Assembly (NCBI GenBank): GCA_026193155.1
Contig: JAPHSI010000191.1
Coordinates: 1 to 6,621, forward strand
DNA length: 6,621 nucleotides
Direction: 5' to 3'
From: Sulfurimonadaceae bacterium
GTDB taxonomy: Bacteria > Campylobacterota > Campylobacteria > Campylobacterales > Sulfurimonadaceae
Positions 1 to 5,528 of this stretch are shown in pieces. Both the position numbers and the translations under genes were made by a program. The notes beneath the pieces are model-generated. The model searched no databases, was not told where the DNA came from, and saw only the letters and a list, made by a program, of their open reading frames with translations. How positions within the stretch are numbered: position 1 is the stretch's first letter; the number at the start of each line of letters is the position of its first letter.

Positions 1-104
1 AGAACTTTTTTTTCAGCAACAGCAAGCGATGCGGCAAGATTTACAGCAGTGGTTGTCTTACCTACACCACCCTTCTGATTAGCTATTACTATTACTTCGC
101 TCAT
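1..104 (-). CDS. parA: ParA/Soj-family chromosome partitioning ATPase (5' part only)
   Basis: Only the first 34 codons are in the window; the gene continues past the left edge. The translation begins MSEVIVIANQKGGVGKTTTA. It carries the deviant Walker A motif KGGVGKTT at residues 11-18, followed by NLAASLA, typical of the ParA/Soj/MinD ATPases. In this family ATP-dependent dimers bind DNA non-specifically and, with ParB bound at parS, segregate the chromosome. The ATG overlaps the birA stop codon in the sequence ATGA, suggesting translational coupling. An in-frame TAG 9 bases upstream excludes a longer start. The best Shine-Dalgarno-like match, AAAGGA at 118-123, lies 13 bases before the ATG, which is rather far. 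Following birA, as in C. jejuni (fmt-birA-parA-parB, from memory), favours the chromosomal ParA over a plasmid copy; parB would be expected next. Confidence 0.93.
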   Translation of the reverse strand, partial: MSEVIVIANQKGGVGKTTTAVNLAASLAVAEKKV

Positions 105-736
105 CTTAGACTATATATCCTTTCGTCATTAATAATTATAGAACCATCATCTTGAAGCTCGGCGTCAGATAATGAAATTTTATAATTCGTATTATGTGTA
201 AAAAAGTTTCGATTACGGTAAAATTCTAACTTATATTTGCTAAAAATTTGCTTCCATGAGATTAAATTTTCTATATTTTTAAAATAATTATTTAATAACT
301 TTTCTTTAGATATATTAATATCTAATTTATCAAAATTTTCAGGGGCATCGACCAAATTTATTCCAACCCCGCAAACAAGTGCATCTGAGACTATATTTGT
401 AATCATTCCACCTATTTTTTTATCACCTATATAAAAATCATTTGGCCACTTTAACCACACTTGTGAATTTTCATATTTAAGTGTTTCTTTTAAAATATAT
501 GCAAAATAAATTGAAGCAGATTCCAATTTTAAATCTTTTGGCAGATCATTTAATTTAATTGCAAAAGATAAAAATAGGTTACCCTTATAACCCGTCCATG
601 AATTATTTCTACTACCAATTCCACCAGTTTGAAGTTCTGCACTTATTGCATGAGGAAGTTCTACAGATGAATTTTTTATTAAGGATTTTAAATAAGTCTG
701 AGTCGAGTCTACACTCTCAAGATAAGTAATCTTCAA
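101..736 (-). CDS. birA: Biotin--[acetyl-CoA-carboxylase] ligase, monofunctional (no DNA-binding domain)
   Basis: This cytoplasmic enzyme activates biotin to biotinyl-5'-AMP and transfers it to a lysine of biotin carboxyl carrier proteins. The 211-residue product starts directly in the catalytic domain. It has STQ at 11-13, the glycine-rich adenylate loop QTGGIGSRNNSW at 36-47, LKWPND at 95-100 with the expected lysine 96, KKIGGM at 106-111 and CGVGINL at 122-128. A short C-terminal strand region (about 185-211) corresponds to the small SH3-like domain. The N-terminal winged helix of E. coli-type BirA is absent, so it should not be a repressor. The glycine-rich loop departs from GRGRRGRxW. 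Translation starts at TTG (734-736), because no ATG lies before the conserved STQ motif and GGAAAGAG stands 8 bases upstream. The gene overlaps the end of fmt by 20 bases and parA by 4. Confidence 0.93.
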   Translation of the reverse strand: MKITYLESVDSTQTYLKSLIKNSSVELPHAISAELQTGGIGSRNNSWTGYKGNLFLSFAIKLNDLPKDLKLESASIYFAYILKETLKYENSQVWLKWPNDFYIGDKKIGGMITNIVSDALVCGVGINLVDAPENFDKLDINISKEKLLNNYFKNIENLISWKQIFSKYKLEFYRNRNFFTHNTNYKISLSDAELQDDGSIIINDERIYSLR

Positions 737-1625
737 GACCCAGTCTCTTTCCGTTTATATAAGAGACAACATCCATCTCTTTTTTAGATTGTGGTTGAAC
801 TTTATATATTCTAATAATACCTTTTACACAAGAGACATCTATACTATTTTCATTTATTGCGATAATCTTTCCTGCTTTTGCATCTTTATCTGCATCTACT
901 AAAGACAATTGTTTTAGTTTTAAGCCGCTATCTAAGTAAATTCCAGGCCAAGGTGTATATGCACGATATTTATTATATAAAACTTGTGCATCGTCAAACT
1001 CTACTAAACCATCTGCTTTTGTAACTTTTCCACAGTGAGTTGCTTCCCTGTCATCCTGTTTTTGTGGAGTGTAAGAATTAAAATTTTTAAGTATATCTAC
1101 AGTTAAGTCAGTAGCTATTTTTGTAAGTGCATCAAAAAGTTCACCCACTATCATATCTTTTGGAATATCTATTGTCTCTATCTTAATAATATCACCGGTA
1201 TCTAAGCCCTCATCCATAAGCATTGCAGTTACACCCGTTTTAGAGTCGTTATTTAAAAGTGACTGCTGTATAGGACTGGCACCACGGTAGTGTGGAAGTA
1301 TAGATGCGTGAAGGTTTATACAAGGAGCATGTTCTAAAATAGACTTTGGAAGTATTTGACCATATGCAGCTACTACTATATAGTCGCATTCTATCTTTAA
1401 TAGCTCAGCTACTACATCTTCATCACGAAGTCTGTTTGGCTGATAGACGTCTATATTATGCTTTAGCGCTAAAGTTTTTACAACAGGTGGAGTTAAAATT
1501 TTTTTACGTCCAACCGGCTTATCGGGCTGTGTATACACTGCAACTACATCAATATCTTTCGTATCGATGAGTTTTTCTAAAATAGCTTCTGCATAATCAG
1601 GTGTCCCCATAAAAATCACACGCAT
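717..1625 (-). CDS. fmt: Methionyl-tRNA formyltransferase
   Basis: Fmt uses 10-formyl-tetrahydrofolate to formylate the methionine on initiator tRNA in the cytoplasm. The 302-residue product is close to the usual 305-315. The N-terminal formyl-transfer domain begins MRVIFMGTPDYA. It holds the folate-site residues in INLHASILPHYRGASPIQ (102-119; Asn104 and His106) and LDTGDI (141-146; Asp142). This is the Asn/His/Asp triad of the family. The C-terminal tRNA-binding domain shows KVTKADGLVEF (200-210) and YRAYTPWPGIY (220-230). The start is ATG at 1623-1625, 7 bases after the obgE stop, with an AG-rich stretch (GAAAGTAAG) before it that overlaps the obgE end. No separate promoter is seen, so it is probably co-transcribed with obgE. 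In C. jejuni, from memory, proB lies between obg and fmt; here it does not. Confidence 0.97.
   Translation of the reverse strand: MRVIFMGTPDYAEAILEKLIDTKDIDVVAVYTQPDKPVGRKKILTPPVVKTLALKHNIDVYQPNRLRDEDVVAELLKIECDYIVVAAYGQILPKSILEHAPCINLHASILPHYRGASPIQQSLLNNDSKTGVTAMLMDEGLDTGDIIKIETIDIPKDMIVGELFDALTKIATDLTVDILKNFNSYTPQKQDDREATHCGKVTKADGLVEFDDAQVLYNKYRAYTPWPGIYLDSGLKLKQLSLVDADKDAKAGKIIAINENSIDVSCVKGIIRIYKVQPQSKKEMDVVSYINGKRLGLEDYLS
745..752 (-). promoter_or_regulatory. Ribosome binding site for the TTG start of birA
   Basis: GGAAAGAG ends 8 bases before the TTG at 734-736 and lies inside the last codons of fmt. It supports the TTG as the real start, giving a protein that begins MKITYLESVDSTQ. 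No ATG or GTG in the right place would retain the conserved N-terminal motif. Confidence 0.6.
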
Positions 1626-1632
1626 ATATTAC

Positions 1633-2733
1633 TTACTTTCTATCACTTTGAACAAGATTAAATAAAGCATGTTTTAGTGCATCTATATTTTTATGTGTAG
1701 CTGAAGATATAGGTGCTATAAAGTATGGCATAGTCTTGTCAAACCCTAATGTCTCATCTGCAGTATCTTGAACATAGTATGGAATACTATCATCAAAGTT
1801 AAACTCACTTTTAGAGTTAGCTTTAACTCCAATCATATCTAAAAAGCTTTGAACTAAGTCATTCAACTCATCTGGTGCAATTATATCTGTACGGGTTAGT
1901 GCTATTGCATACTTAGAACTCCCAAGTTTCTCAGAAAAAGATGCAACTTCATCTTTTAAAACTTCAATCTGTTCTTTTAATTCTCTATAAGATGCCAAGT
2001 CAACCATAAACAATAGGGTTTTTGTACGCTCAATATGACGTAAGAACTTAATTCCAAGACCTTTCCCCTCATGTGCTCCACCGATAATACCTGGAATATC
2101 AGCCATAATAAAAGACTCAAAATCGCCTATATTTACTTGACCAAGCTTTGGAGTAAGTGTAGTAAACTCATAGTTTGCAATCTCAGGGCGAGCATTTGAT
2201 ACAGTTGAGATTAAAGTTGACTTACCGACATTTGGAAAACCAACAAGCCCTACATCTGCAATTAGTTTTAAATCTAGTTTTATCTCTCTAGTCTCACCCT
2301 TTTGACCGGGCTGTGCATAAGTCGGACGTTGTTTAGTCGAGCTTTTAAAGTGAGTATTTCCAAGTCCACCTTTACCGCCTTCTAAAAACTTCTCTTCTTG
2401 ACCGTCTTTAACCATGTCAAAAAGAACTTCGCCACTCTCCGTATCAATAATTTGAGTCCCTGGAGGTACAATGATGACTTTTTTCTTACCTGACTTTCCA
2501 GTCATGTTAGAGCCTTCACCCGGCATACCGTTATCTGCTTTTATGTGCATTTTTCTCTGAAATGCTGATAGTGTATGTGTATTATTATCACATTTAAAGT
2601 AGATGTCTCCACCTTTTCCACCGTCTCCACCATTTGGACCACCATTTAGTACAAACTTTTCACGACGGAAAGAAACACATCCTTGACCACCTTTACCTGA
2701 GCTGACTTTTAATTCGACACTATCTGTGAACAT
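1633..2733 (-). CDS. obgE: Obg/CgtA-family GTPase, ribosome assembly factor
   Basis: Obg proteins are essential GTPases that act on the large ribosomal subunit during assembly and in stress responses. The 366-residue product has the glycine-rich Obg fold at about 1-158 (SSGKGGQGCVSFRREK, GGPNGGDGGKGGD, GGKGGLGN). The G domain follows: G1 GFPNVGKS (165-172), switch threonines in YEFTTLTP (188-195), G3 DIPG (212-215) and G5 SSA (343-345). The expected G4 motif NKxD reads TRTD (280-283), and the G4-G5 stretch is about 60 residues, nearly twice the usual. No C-terminal OCT domain is present. The ATG (2731-2733) is preceded by AAAGGAT at a good distance. A TATAAT promoter lies 50 bases upstream. 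It is the first gene of the obgE-fmt-birA-parA run and follows rplU-rpmA, the widespread L21-L27-Obg arrangement. Confidence 0.97.
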   Translation of the reverse strand: MFTDSVELKVSSGKGGQGCVSFRREKFVLNGGPNGGDGGKGGDIYFKCDNNTHTLSAFQRKMHIKADNGMPGEGSNMTGKSGKKKVIIVPPGTQIIDTESGEVLFDMVKDGQEEKFLEGGKGGLGNTHFKSSTKQRPTYAQPGQKGETREIKLDLKLIADVGLVGFPNVGKSTLISTVSNARPEIANYEFTTLTPKLGQVNIGDFESFIMADIPGIIGGAHEGKGLGIKFLRHIERTKTLLFMVDLASYRELKEQIEVLKDEVASFSEKLGSSKYAIALTRTDIIAPDELNDLVQSFLDMIGVKANSKSEFNFDDSIPYYVQDTADETLGFDKTMPYFIAPISSATHKNIDALKHALFNLVQSDRK

Positions 2734-2776
2734 TCTTTATCCTTTAAAGGTTTTTGAAAAATTTTTAATAAATTGT

Positions 2777-2812
2777 GTAAGAGATTATACTCAAAATTGA
2801 AAGAAAAAATAT
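2777..2812 (-). promoter_or_regulatory. Probable sigma-70 promoter for obgE-fmt-birA-parA
   Basis: A perfect -10 hexamer TATAAT occupies 2784-2789, reading right to left, about 50 bases before the obgE ATG. There is no good TTGACA at the -35 spacing (about 2807-2812); instead there is a T-rich tract. This fits what is known of Campylobacterota housekeeping promoters, which rely on the -10 box and upstream T-rich periodicity. The start point would fall near 2777. The -35 zone abuts the palindrome at 2808-2833. The call rests on sequence match only. Confidence 0.6.
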
Positions 2813-2833
2813 TTGGGAAATTTCCCAAATATT
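2803..2833 (-). terminator. Intrinsic terminator after rpmA (26-base perfect palindrome plus T tract)
   Basis: Positions 2808-2833 form a perfect palindrome with the half site AATATTTGGGAAA. It begins 14 bases after the rpmA stop. In the transcript it can fold into a hairpin of about 11 base pairs with an AAUU loop, including a GGG/CCC core. It continues straight into a T-rich run, with T6 spanning the stem end and 2804-2807, then CTTTC. Position and form fit a Rho-independent terminator of the rplU-rpmA transcript. Because the symmetry is complete and it touches the -35 zone of the obgE promoter, an additional role as a protein-binding site cannot be excluded. Confidence 0.75.
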
Positions 2834-2847
2834 AAATATATGAAGAA

Positions 2848-3105
2848 TTATGCAGCAGGAATAATTGAAACTTGTTGACGTTTTTTATCTTTACGCTCAA
2901 ATTTCACTTCACCGTCAACAAGAGCAAAAATCGTATGATCTTTACCCATACCAACGTTTTTACCTGGGTGGATTTTAGTTCCACGCTGACGAATAATGAT
3001 GTTACCAGCTACAACTGACTCACCACCATATTTCTTAACACCAAGTCTTCTACCAGCTGAATCACGATTATTCTGTGTACTACCTTGACCTTTCTTATGT
3101 GCCAT
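2848..3105 (-). CDS. rpmA: 50S ribosomal protein L27
   Basis: L27 is a bacterial large-subunit protein whose flexible N-terminus reaches the peptidyl-transferase centre. The 85-residue product begins MAHKKGQGSTQNNRDSAGRR and continues with the conserved GxxxxAGNIIIRQRGTKIHPG block (about residues 28-48) and GKDHTIFAL (54-62). The N-terminus is the short, directly mature form, without the cleaved N-terminal extension known in Firmicutes. The ATG at 3103-3105 has a strong ribosome binding site (AAAGGAGAG). It follows rplU after 39 bases with no promoter or terminator between, so the two should be co-transcribed. Confidence 0.98.
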   Translation of the reverse strand: MAHKKGQGSTQNNRDSAGRRLGVKKYGGESVVAGNIIIRQRGTKIHPGKNVGMGKDHTIFALVDGEVKFERKDKKRQQVSIIPAA

Positions 3106-3144
3106 TTTATCTCTCCTTTAATTTATTTGCTTGCTATATTTAGC

Positions 3145-3453
3145 TTATGCAGCGATTTTCGTGATACGAACACGAGTGAAGTCTCTTCTGAAACCTCTTT
3201 TAACTTTAGAGTCTTTACGACGACGTTTTTTGAAAATAACAACTTTCTTATCACGACCTTCGTTAATTACCTCAGCAGTAACTTTAGCACCATCTACATA
3301 TGGAGCTCCAACTTTAAGCTCACCAGCGTTAACTGCAAGAACTTCTTCGATTTCGATAGTAGCTTTTGGCTCTAAAGACATTTTATCTAATAATAAGATA
3401 TCGCCTTCTTCAACCTTATATTGCTTACCACCATTTTTAATAATTGCGTACAT
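3145..3453 (-). CDS. rplU: 50S ribosomal protein L21
   Basis: L21 binds 23S rRNA in the large ribosomal subunit. The 102-residue product starts with the family signature MYAIIKNGGKQYKVEEGD. It ends with the basic RNA-binding segment KKRRRKDSKVKRGFRRDFTRVRITKI (roughly residues 74-100). Its length equals the family norm. The ATG at 3451-3453 is preceded by TAAGGA at a normal distance. It is the first gene after the promoter at 3498-3503 and is paired with rpmA, as in nearly all bacteria. Confidence 0.98.
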   Translation of the reverse strand: MYAIIKNGGKQYKVEEGDILLLDKMSLEPKATIEIEEVLAVNAGELKVGAPYVDGAKVTAEVINEGRDKKVVIFKKRRRKDSKVKRGFRRDFTRVRITKIAA

Positions 3454-3490
3454 TACAATTCCTTACATTTCATAATTCTAATTTAAAAAA

Positions 3491-3526
3491 GTGCGGAATT
3501 ATACCCAAACAAGCTTTAAGTTTTAT
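3491..3526 (-). promoter_or_regulatory. Probable sigma-70 promoter for rplU-rpmA
   Basis: A perfect TATAAT lies at 3498-3503 on the minus strand, in the 81-base gap between the hypA stop and the rplU start, preceded by GTTTGGG. No recognisable -35 box is present at 16-18 bases upstream (about 3520-3526), as is usual in Campylobacterota. The start point should be near 3491, giving a leader of about 37 bases. No riboswitch or attenuator-like hairpin is visible in this leader. Confidence 0.6.
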
Positions 3527-3534
3527 TTAATCAG

Positions 3535-3876
3535 CTACTCTAATTCCAATTGCATCAAGTACATATCTTCACCATCAACCACTTTTAGAGAGTCACTTCC
3601 ACAGTTTGGACATAAATATTCTAATTTTTTCAGTTCATTCTCTTTTGAACAATTCTCACATAAAACCTTTATCTGCTGTATATTCATTATAAACTCTGCA
3701 TCAGCGCACATAGTACCATCTTTAAAGGTATCAAATGCAATCTCAAGCAGATGCGGTTCAACACCGCTCATTACACCTATTTTTACTACTACTTTTGTAA
3801 CCTTTGAGGCTTCATTTTGTTTTGCGTTATCTTCACAACTGTCTATTAAAGCTTGTACTATTGAGTATTCATGCAT
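3535..3876 (-). CDS. hypA: Hydrogenase/urease nickel incorporation protein HypA
   Basis: HypA is a small metallochaperone that, with HypB, delivers Ni(II) to the large subunit of [NiFe] hydrogenase; in some relatives such as Helicobacter it also serves urease. The 113-residue product opens with MHEYSIVQAL. His2 and the N-terminal amine form the nickel site. The structural zinc site is clear: CENC (73-76) and CPNC (89-92). Length is normal. The start is ATG, one base after the hypX stop, with AAGGAA at the end of hypX as ribosome binding site. It closes the hyp run. No clear terminator follows, so some read-through into rplU is possible. Confidence 0.97.
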   Translation of the reverse strand: MHEYSIVQALIDSCEDNAKQNEASKVTKVVVKIGVMSGVEPHLLEIAFDTFKDGTMCADAEFIMNIQQIKVLCENCSKENELKKLEYLCPNCGSDSLKVVDGEDMYLMQLELE

Positions 3877-3877
3877 A

Positions 3878-5527
3878 CTAATTCCTTGATTTTAATCTCT
3901 GTGGTGTTTTTATAGGACATGTTTTATATACAAATTCATGTCTTAGTATGTGAAACTCACTTGTCTTATCCCAAAACTGTGGATGCATAACTTTGATTTC
4001 TTTTTCCTTGCAAGAATCTATATAATCTTTATTGTATTCAAGATAGTCCTGTTTTTCATATATAAAATCATCATATGCATCTTCATCCTCTAAAAAACCT
4101 TTTGCATACTCTTTTAAATCTTGAAAATAATTATCTCTCTCATACACTTCATCAATTAAAGATATCTCTTTAGCTTTGTTAACACTTATCGGCAGACAAT
4201 CATCAAGTAGTTTATTCATCTTTTCTTGTCCGACTCTCTTTGCCATAGTATATGTATGATACTCACTTCCATCAAGTCCCATAGTTTTATAGTGTGGGTT
4301 TACTACAACACCCTCTCTTGCAATTACTTTGTCACAGGCAAGTGCTAAGAACAAACCGCCAGCTCCTGCATTTTTATGTAAGGATGCTACTGTTATAACG
4401 TCATCTGCAAATATAATCGACTTTACCAAATCGTTCATCGCATTAATATTGCTCCAGCCGTCTTCTCCTTGCTTTTTGGAATCTTCAAGTATGTTTAGAT
4501 GGATGCCGTTAGAAAAGAACTCTTTTGCACCGACTAAGACTATGACTTTTGAATTTTCTCTTAAAAAATCAAATGCATATTTGAGTCTGATGCACTGCTG
4601 GGAACTCATGGCACCGTTGTGGAAGTTAAAACACAAATACGATACATCATCGTCTCTTGTTACACTTATCTCATAAAAGGTTTTGTAACTCATATCAAAC
4701 AAAAGTGGAAGCCTGTCCTCTTTAACACCCTGAATTTTATCTTTTAGTACATAGGTAGATGGCAGTTTAAACCTTCCTACTTCCTTTAAATGACTTATCC
4801 AGATAGCTCCGTCTTTCGTACCTATACATATAGCTCCGTCACGTTTTGAAACAATCTCTTTTGGTTTAGCCTTAAATCTTTCCTCTTCCCAAGCACCAAA
4901 CAAGTAACACTCTATGCCAAAAAATTCATCTTTAACACCGGGATATGAATCGCTGTAGTTTATTTTTTTTATTATCTCTTTTGAGCTGTCATTTTCCCAG
5001 TCAATTGCTCTGTCTTCTTGAGTTAGGTAGTTGTGAAAAGGTGAATCTAACTGCGGTGTAGGAATGAAATCTTTATCTTTTATATTTTTAAGCAGTACAT
5101 CCAAAGCTTTTAAAGTAGCGTTTGAGACCTCATCTCTGTATATAGATGCTTTAGTATCATCACGCATTTTAAAATTAACTTCGGCATAAATATCTCCGCC
5201 GTCAAAATCCTCATTTGCACGAAGTATAACGACACCCCACTCTTTTTTATTCTCTCTTAGTGCATTATCTAAAGAGTTGTGACCACGATCACCCTTAATA
5301 CCTGGATGCAATATATATGTCGGTACTTTTTCGTAAATATCTTTTGGTACAAACTTTTTAAGATACGGGGCAAAGATAATATCGGGATTAAACTCTTGTA
5401 TTGTAGAGTTTAGCTCATCCTCAGATATAAAGTACTCAACAATAACTTCATATTTATTATCTTTTAAATGTGTAAAAACTCTTTGAGTTAAAGAGTTAAA
5501 TGCAGATACTAAAAGTAAGATTTTCAA
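3878..5527 (-). CDS. hypX: HypX/HoxX, CO-ligand synthesis protein for [NiFe] hydrogenase (formyltransferase-like + crotonase fusion)
   Basis: In Ralstonia and Aquifex, HypX takes the formyl group of 10-formyl-tetrahydrofolate, passes it to coenzyme A and releases CO, which becomes the CO ligand of the active-site iron. The 549-residue product has a formyl-transfer fold at about 1-155 with HPGIKGDRG (74-82) and DFDGGDIYAE (107-116). A linker related to the Fmt C-terminal domain follows (about 165-280; AIDW, SYPGV). A crotonase domain occupies about 295-465: NGAMSS (304-309), FFSNGIHLN (337-345), NAGAGG (386-391), REGVVVNPHYKTMG (404-417). The tail VYKTCPIKTPQRL (533-545) is also family-like. 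His74 and Asp109 match Fmt catalytic positions, but the Fmt asparagine position is Ile72. Translation starts at TTG (5525-5527), one base after the hypE stop. Full-length and intact. Confidence 0.93.
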   Translation of the reverse strand: MKILLLVSAFNSLTQRVFTHLKDNKYEVIVEYFISEDELNSTIQEFNPDIIFAPYLKKFVPKDIYEKVPTYILHPGIKGDRGHNSLDNALRENKKEWGVVILRANEDFDGGDIYAEVNFKMRDDTKASIYRDEVSNATLKALDVLLKNIKDKDFIPTPQLDSPFHNYLTQEDRAIDWENDSSKEIIKKINYSDSYPGVKDEFFGIECYLFGAWEEERFKAKPKEIVSKRDGAICIGTKDGAIWISHLKEVGRFKLPSTYVLKDKIQGVKEDRLPLLFDMSYKTFYEISVTRDDDVSYLCFNFHNGAMSSQQCIRLKYAFDFLRENSKVIVLVGAKEFFSNGIHLNILEDSKKQGEDGWSNINAMNDLVKSIIFADDVITVASLHKNAGAGGLFLALACDKVIAREGVVVNPHYKTMGLDGSEYHTYTMAKRVGQEKMNKLLDDCLPISVNKAKEISLIDEVYERDNYFQDLKEYAKGFLEDEDAYDDFIYEKQDYLEYNKDYIDSCKEKEIKVMHPQFWDKTSEFHILRHEFVYKTCPIKTPQRLKSRN

Positions 5528-5528
5528 T

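Noticed and set aside
1346..1570. Plus-strand open frame of 74 codons inside fmt
   Set aside because: It lies wholly opposite the clearly conserved fmt; the product is low-complexity Leu/Tyr/His-rich with no domain or ribosome binding site.
3085..3475. Two overlapping plus-strand open frames opposite rplU and the start of rpmA
   Set aside because: They are antisense shadows of ribosomal protein genes, rich in Ser/Thr/Phe as antisense translations usually are.
3454..3490. Leader of rplU as a possible L21-type autoregulatory RNA
   Set aside because: It is only about 37 bases, A/T-rich, with no stable hairpin visible.
3508..3526. AAAC...GTTT with a central AAGCTT after hypA as a possible terminator
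   Set aside because: Only four base pairs can form around a 9-base loop and no T tract follows; too weak to call.
3491..3889. Plus-strand open frame opposite hypA
   Set aside because: hypA is certain on the other strand with its zinc and nickel motifs; the antisense product has no recognisable features.
4329..4676. Plus-strand open frame opposite the HypX crotonase domain
   Set aside because: It is the shadow of a conserved coding region; no family resemblance.
3878..5527. Idea that the formyltransferase-crotonase fusion is a novel chimera or a misassembly
   Set aside because: This domain order is the known architecture of HypX/HoxX, and the conserved linker and C-terminal tail are present.
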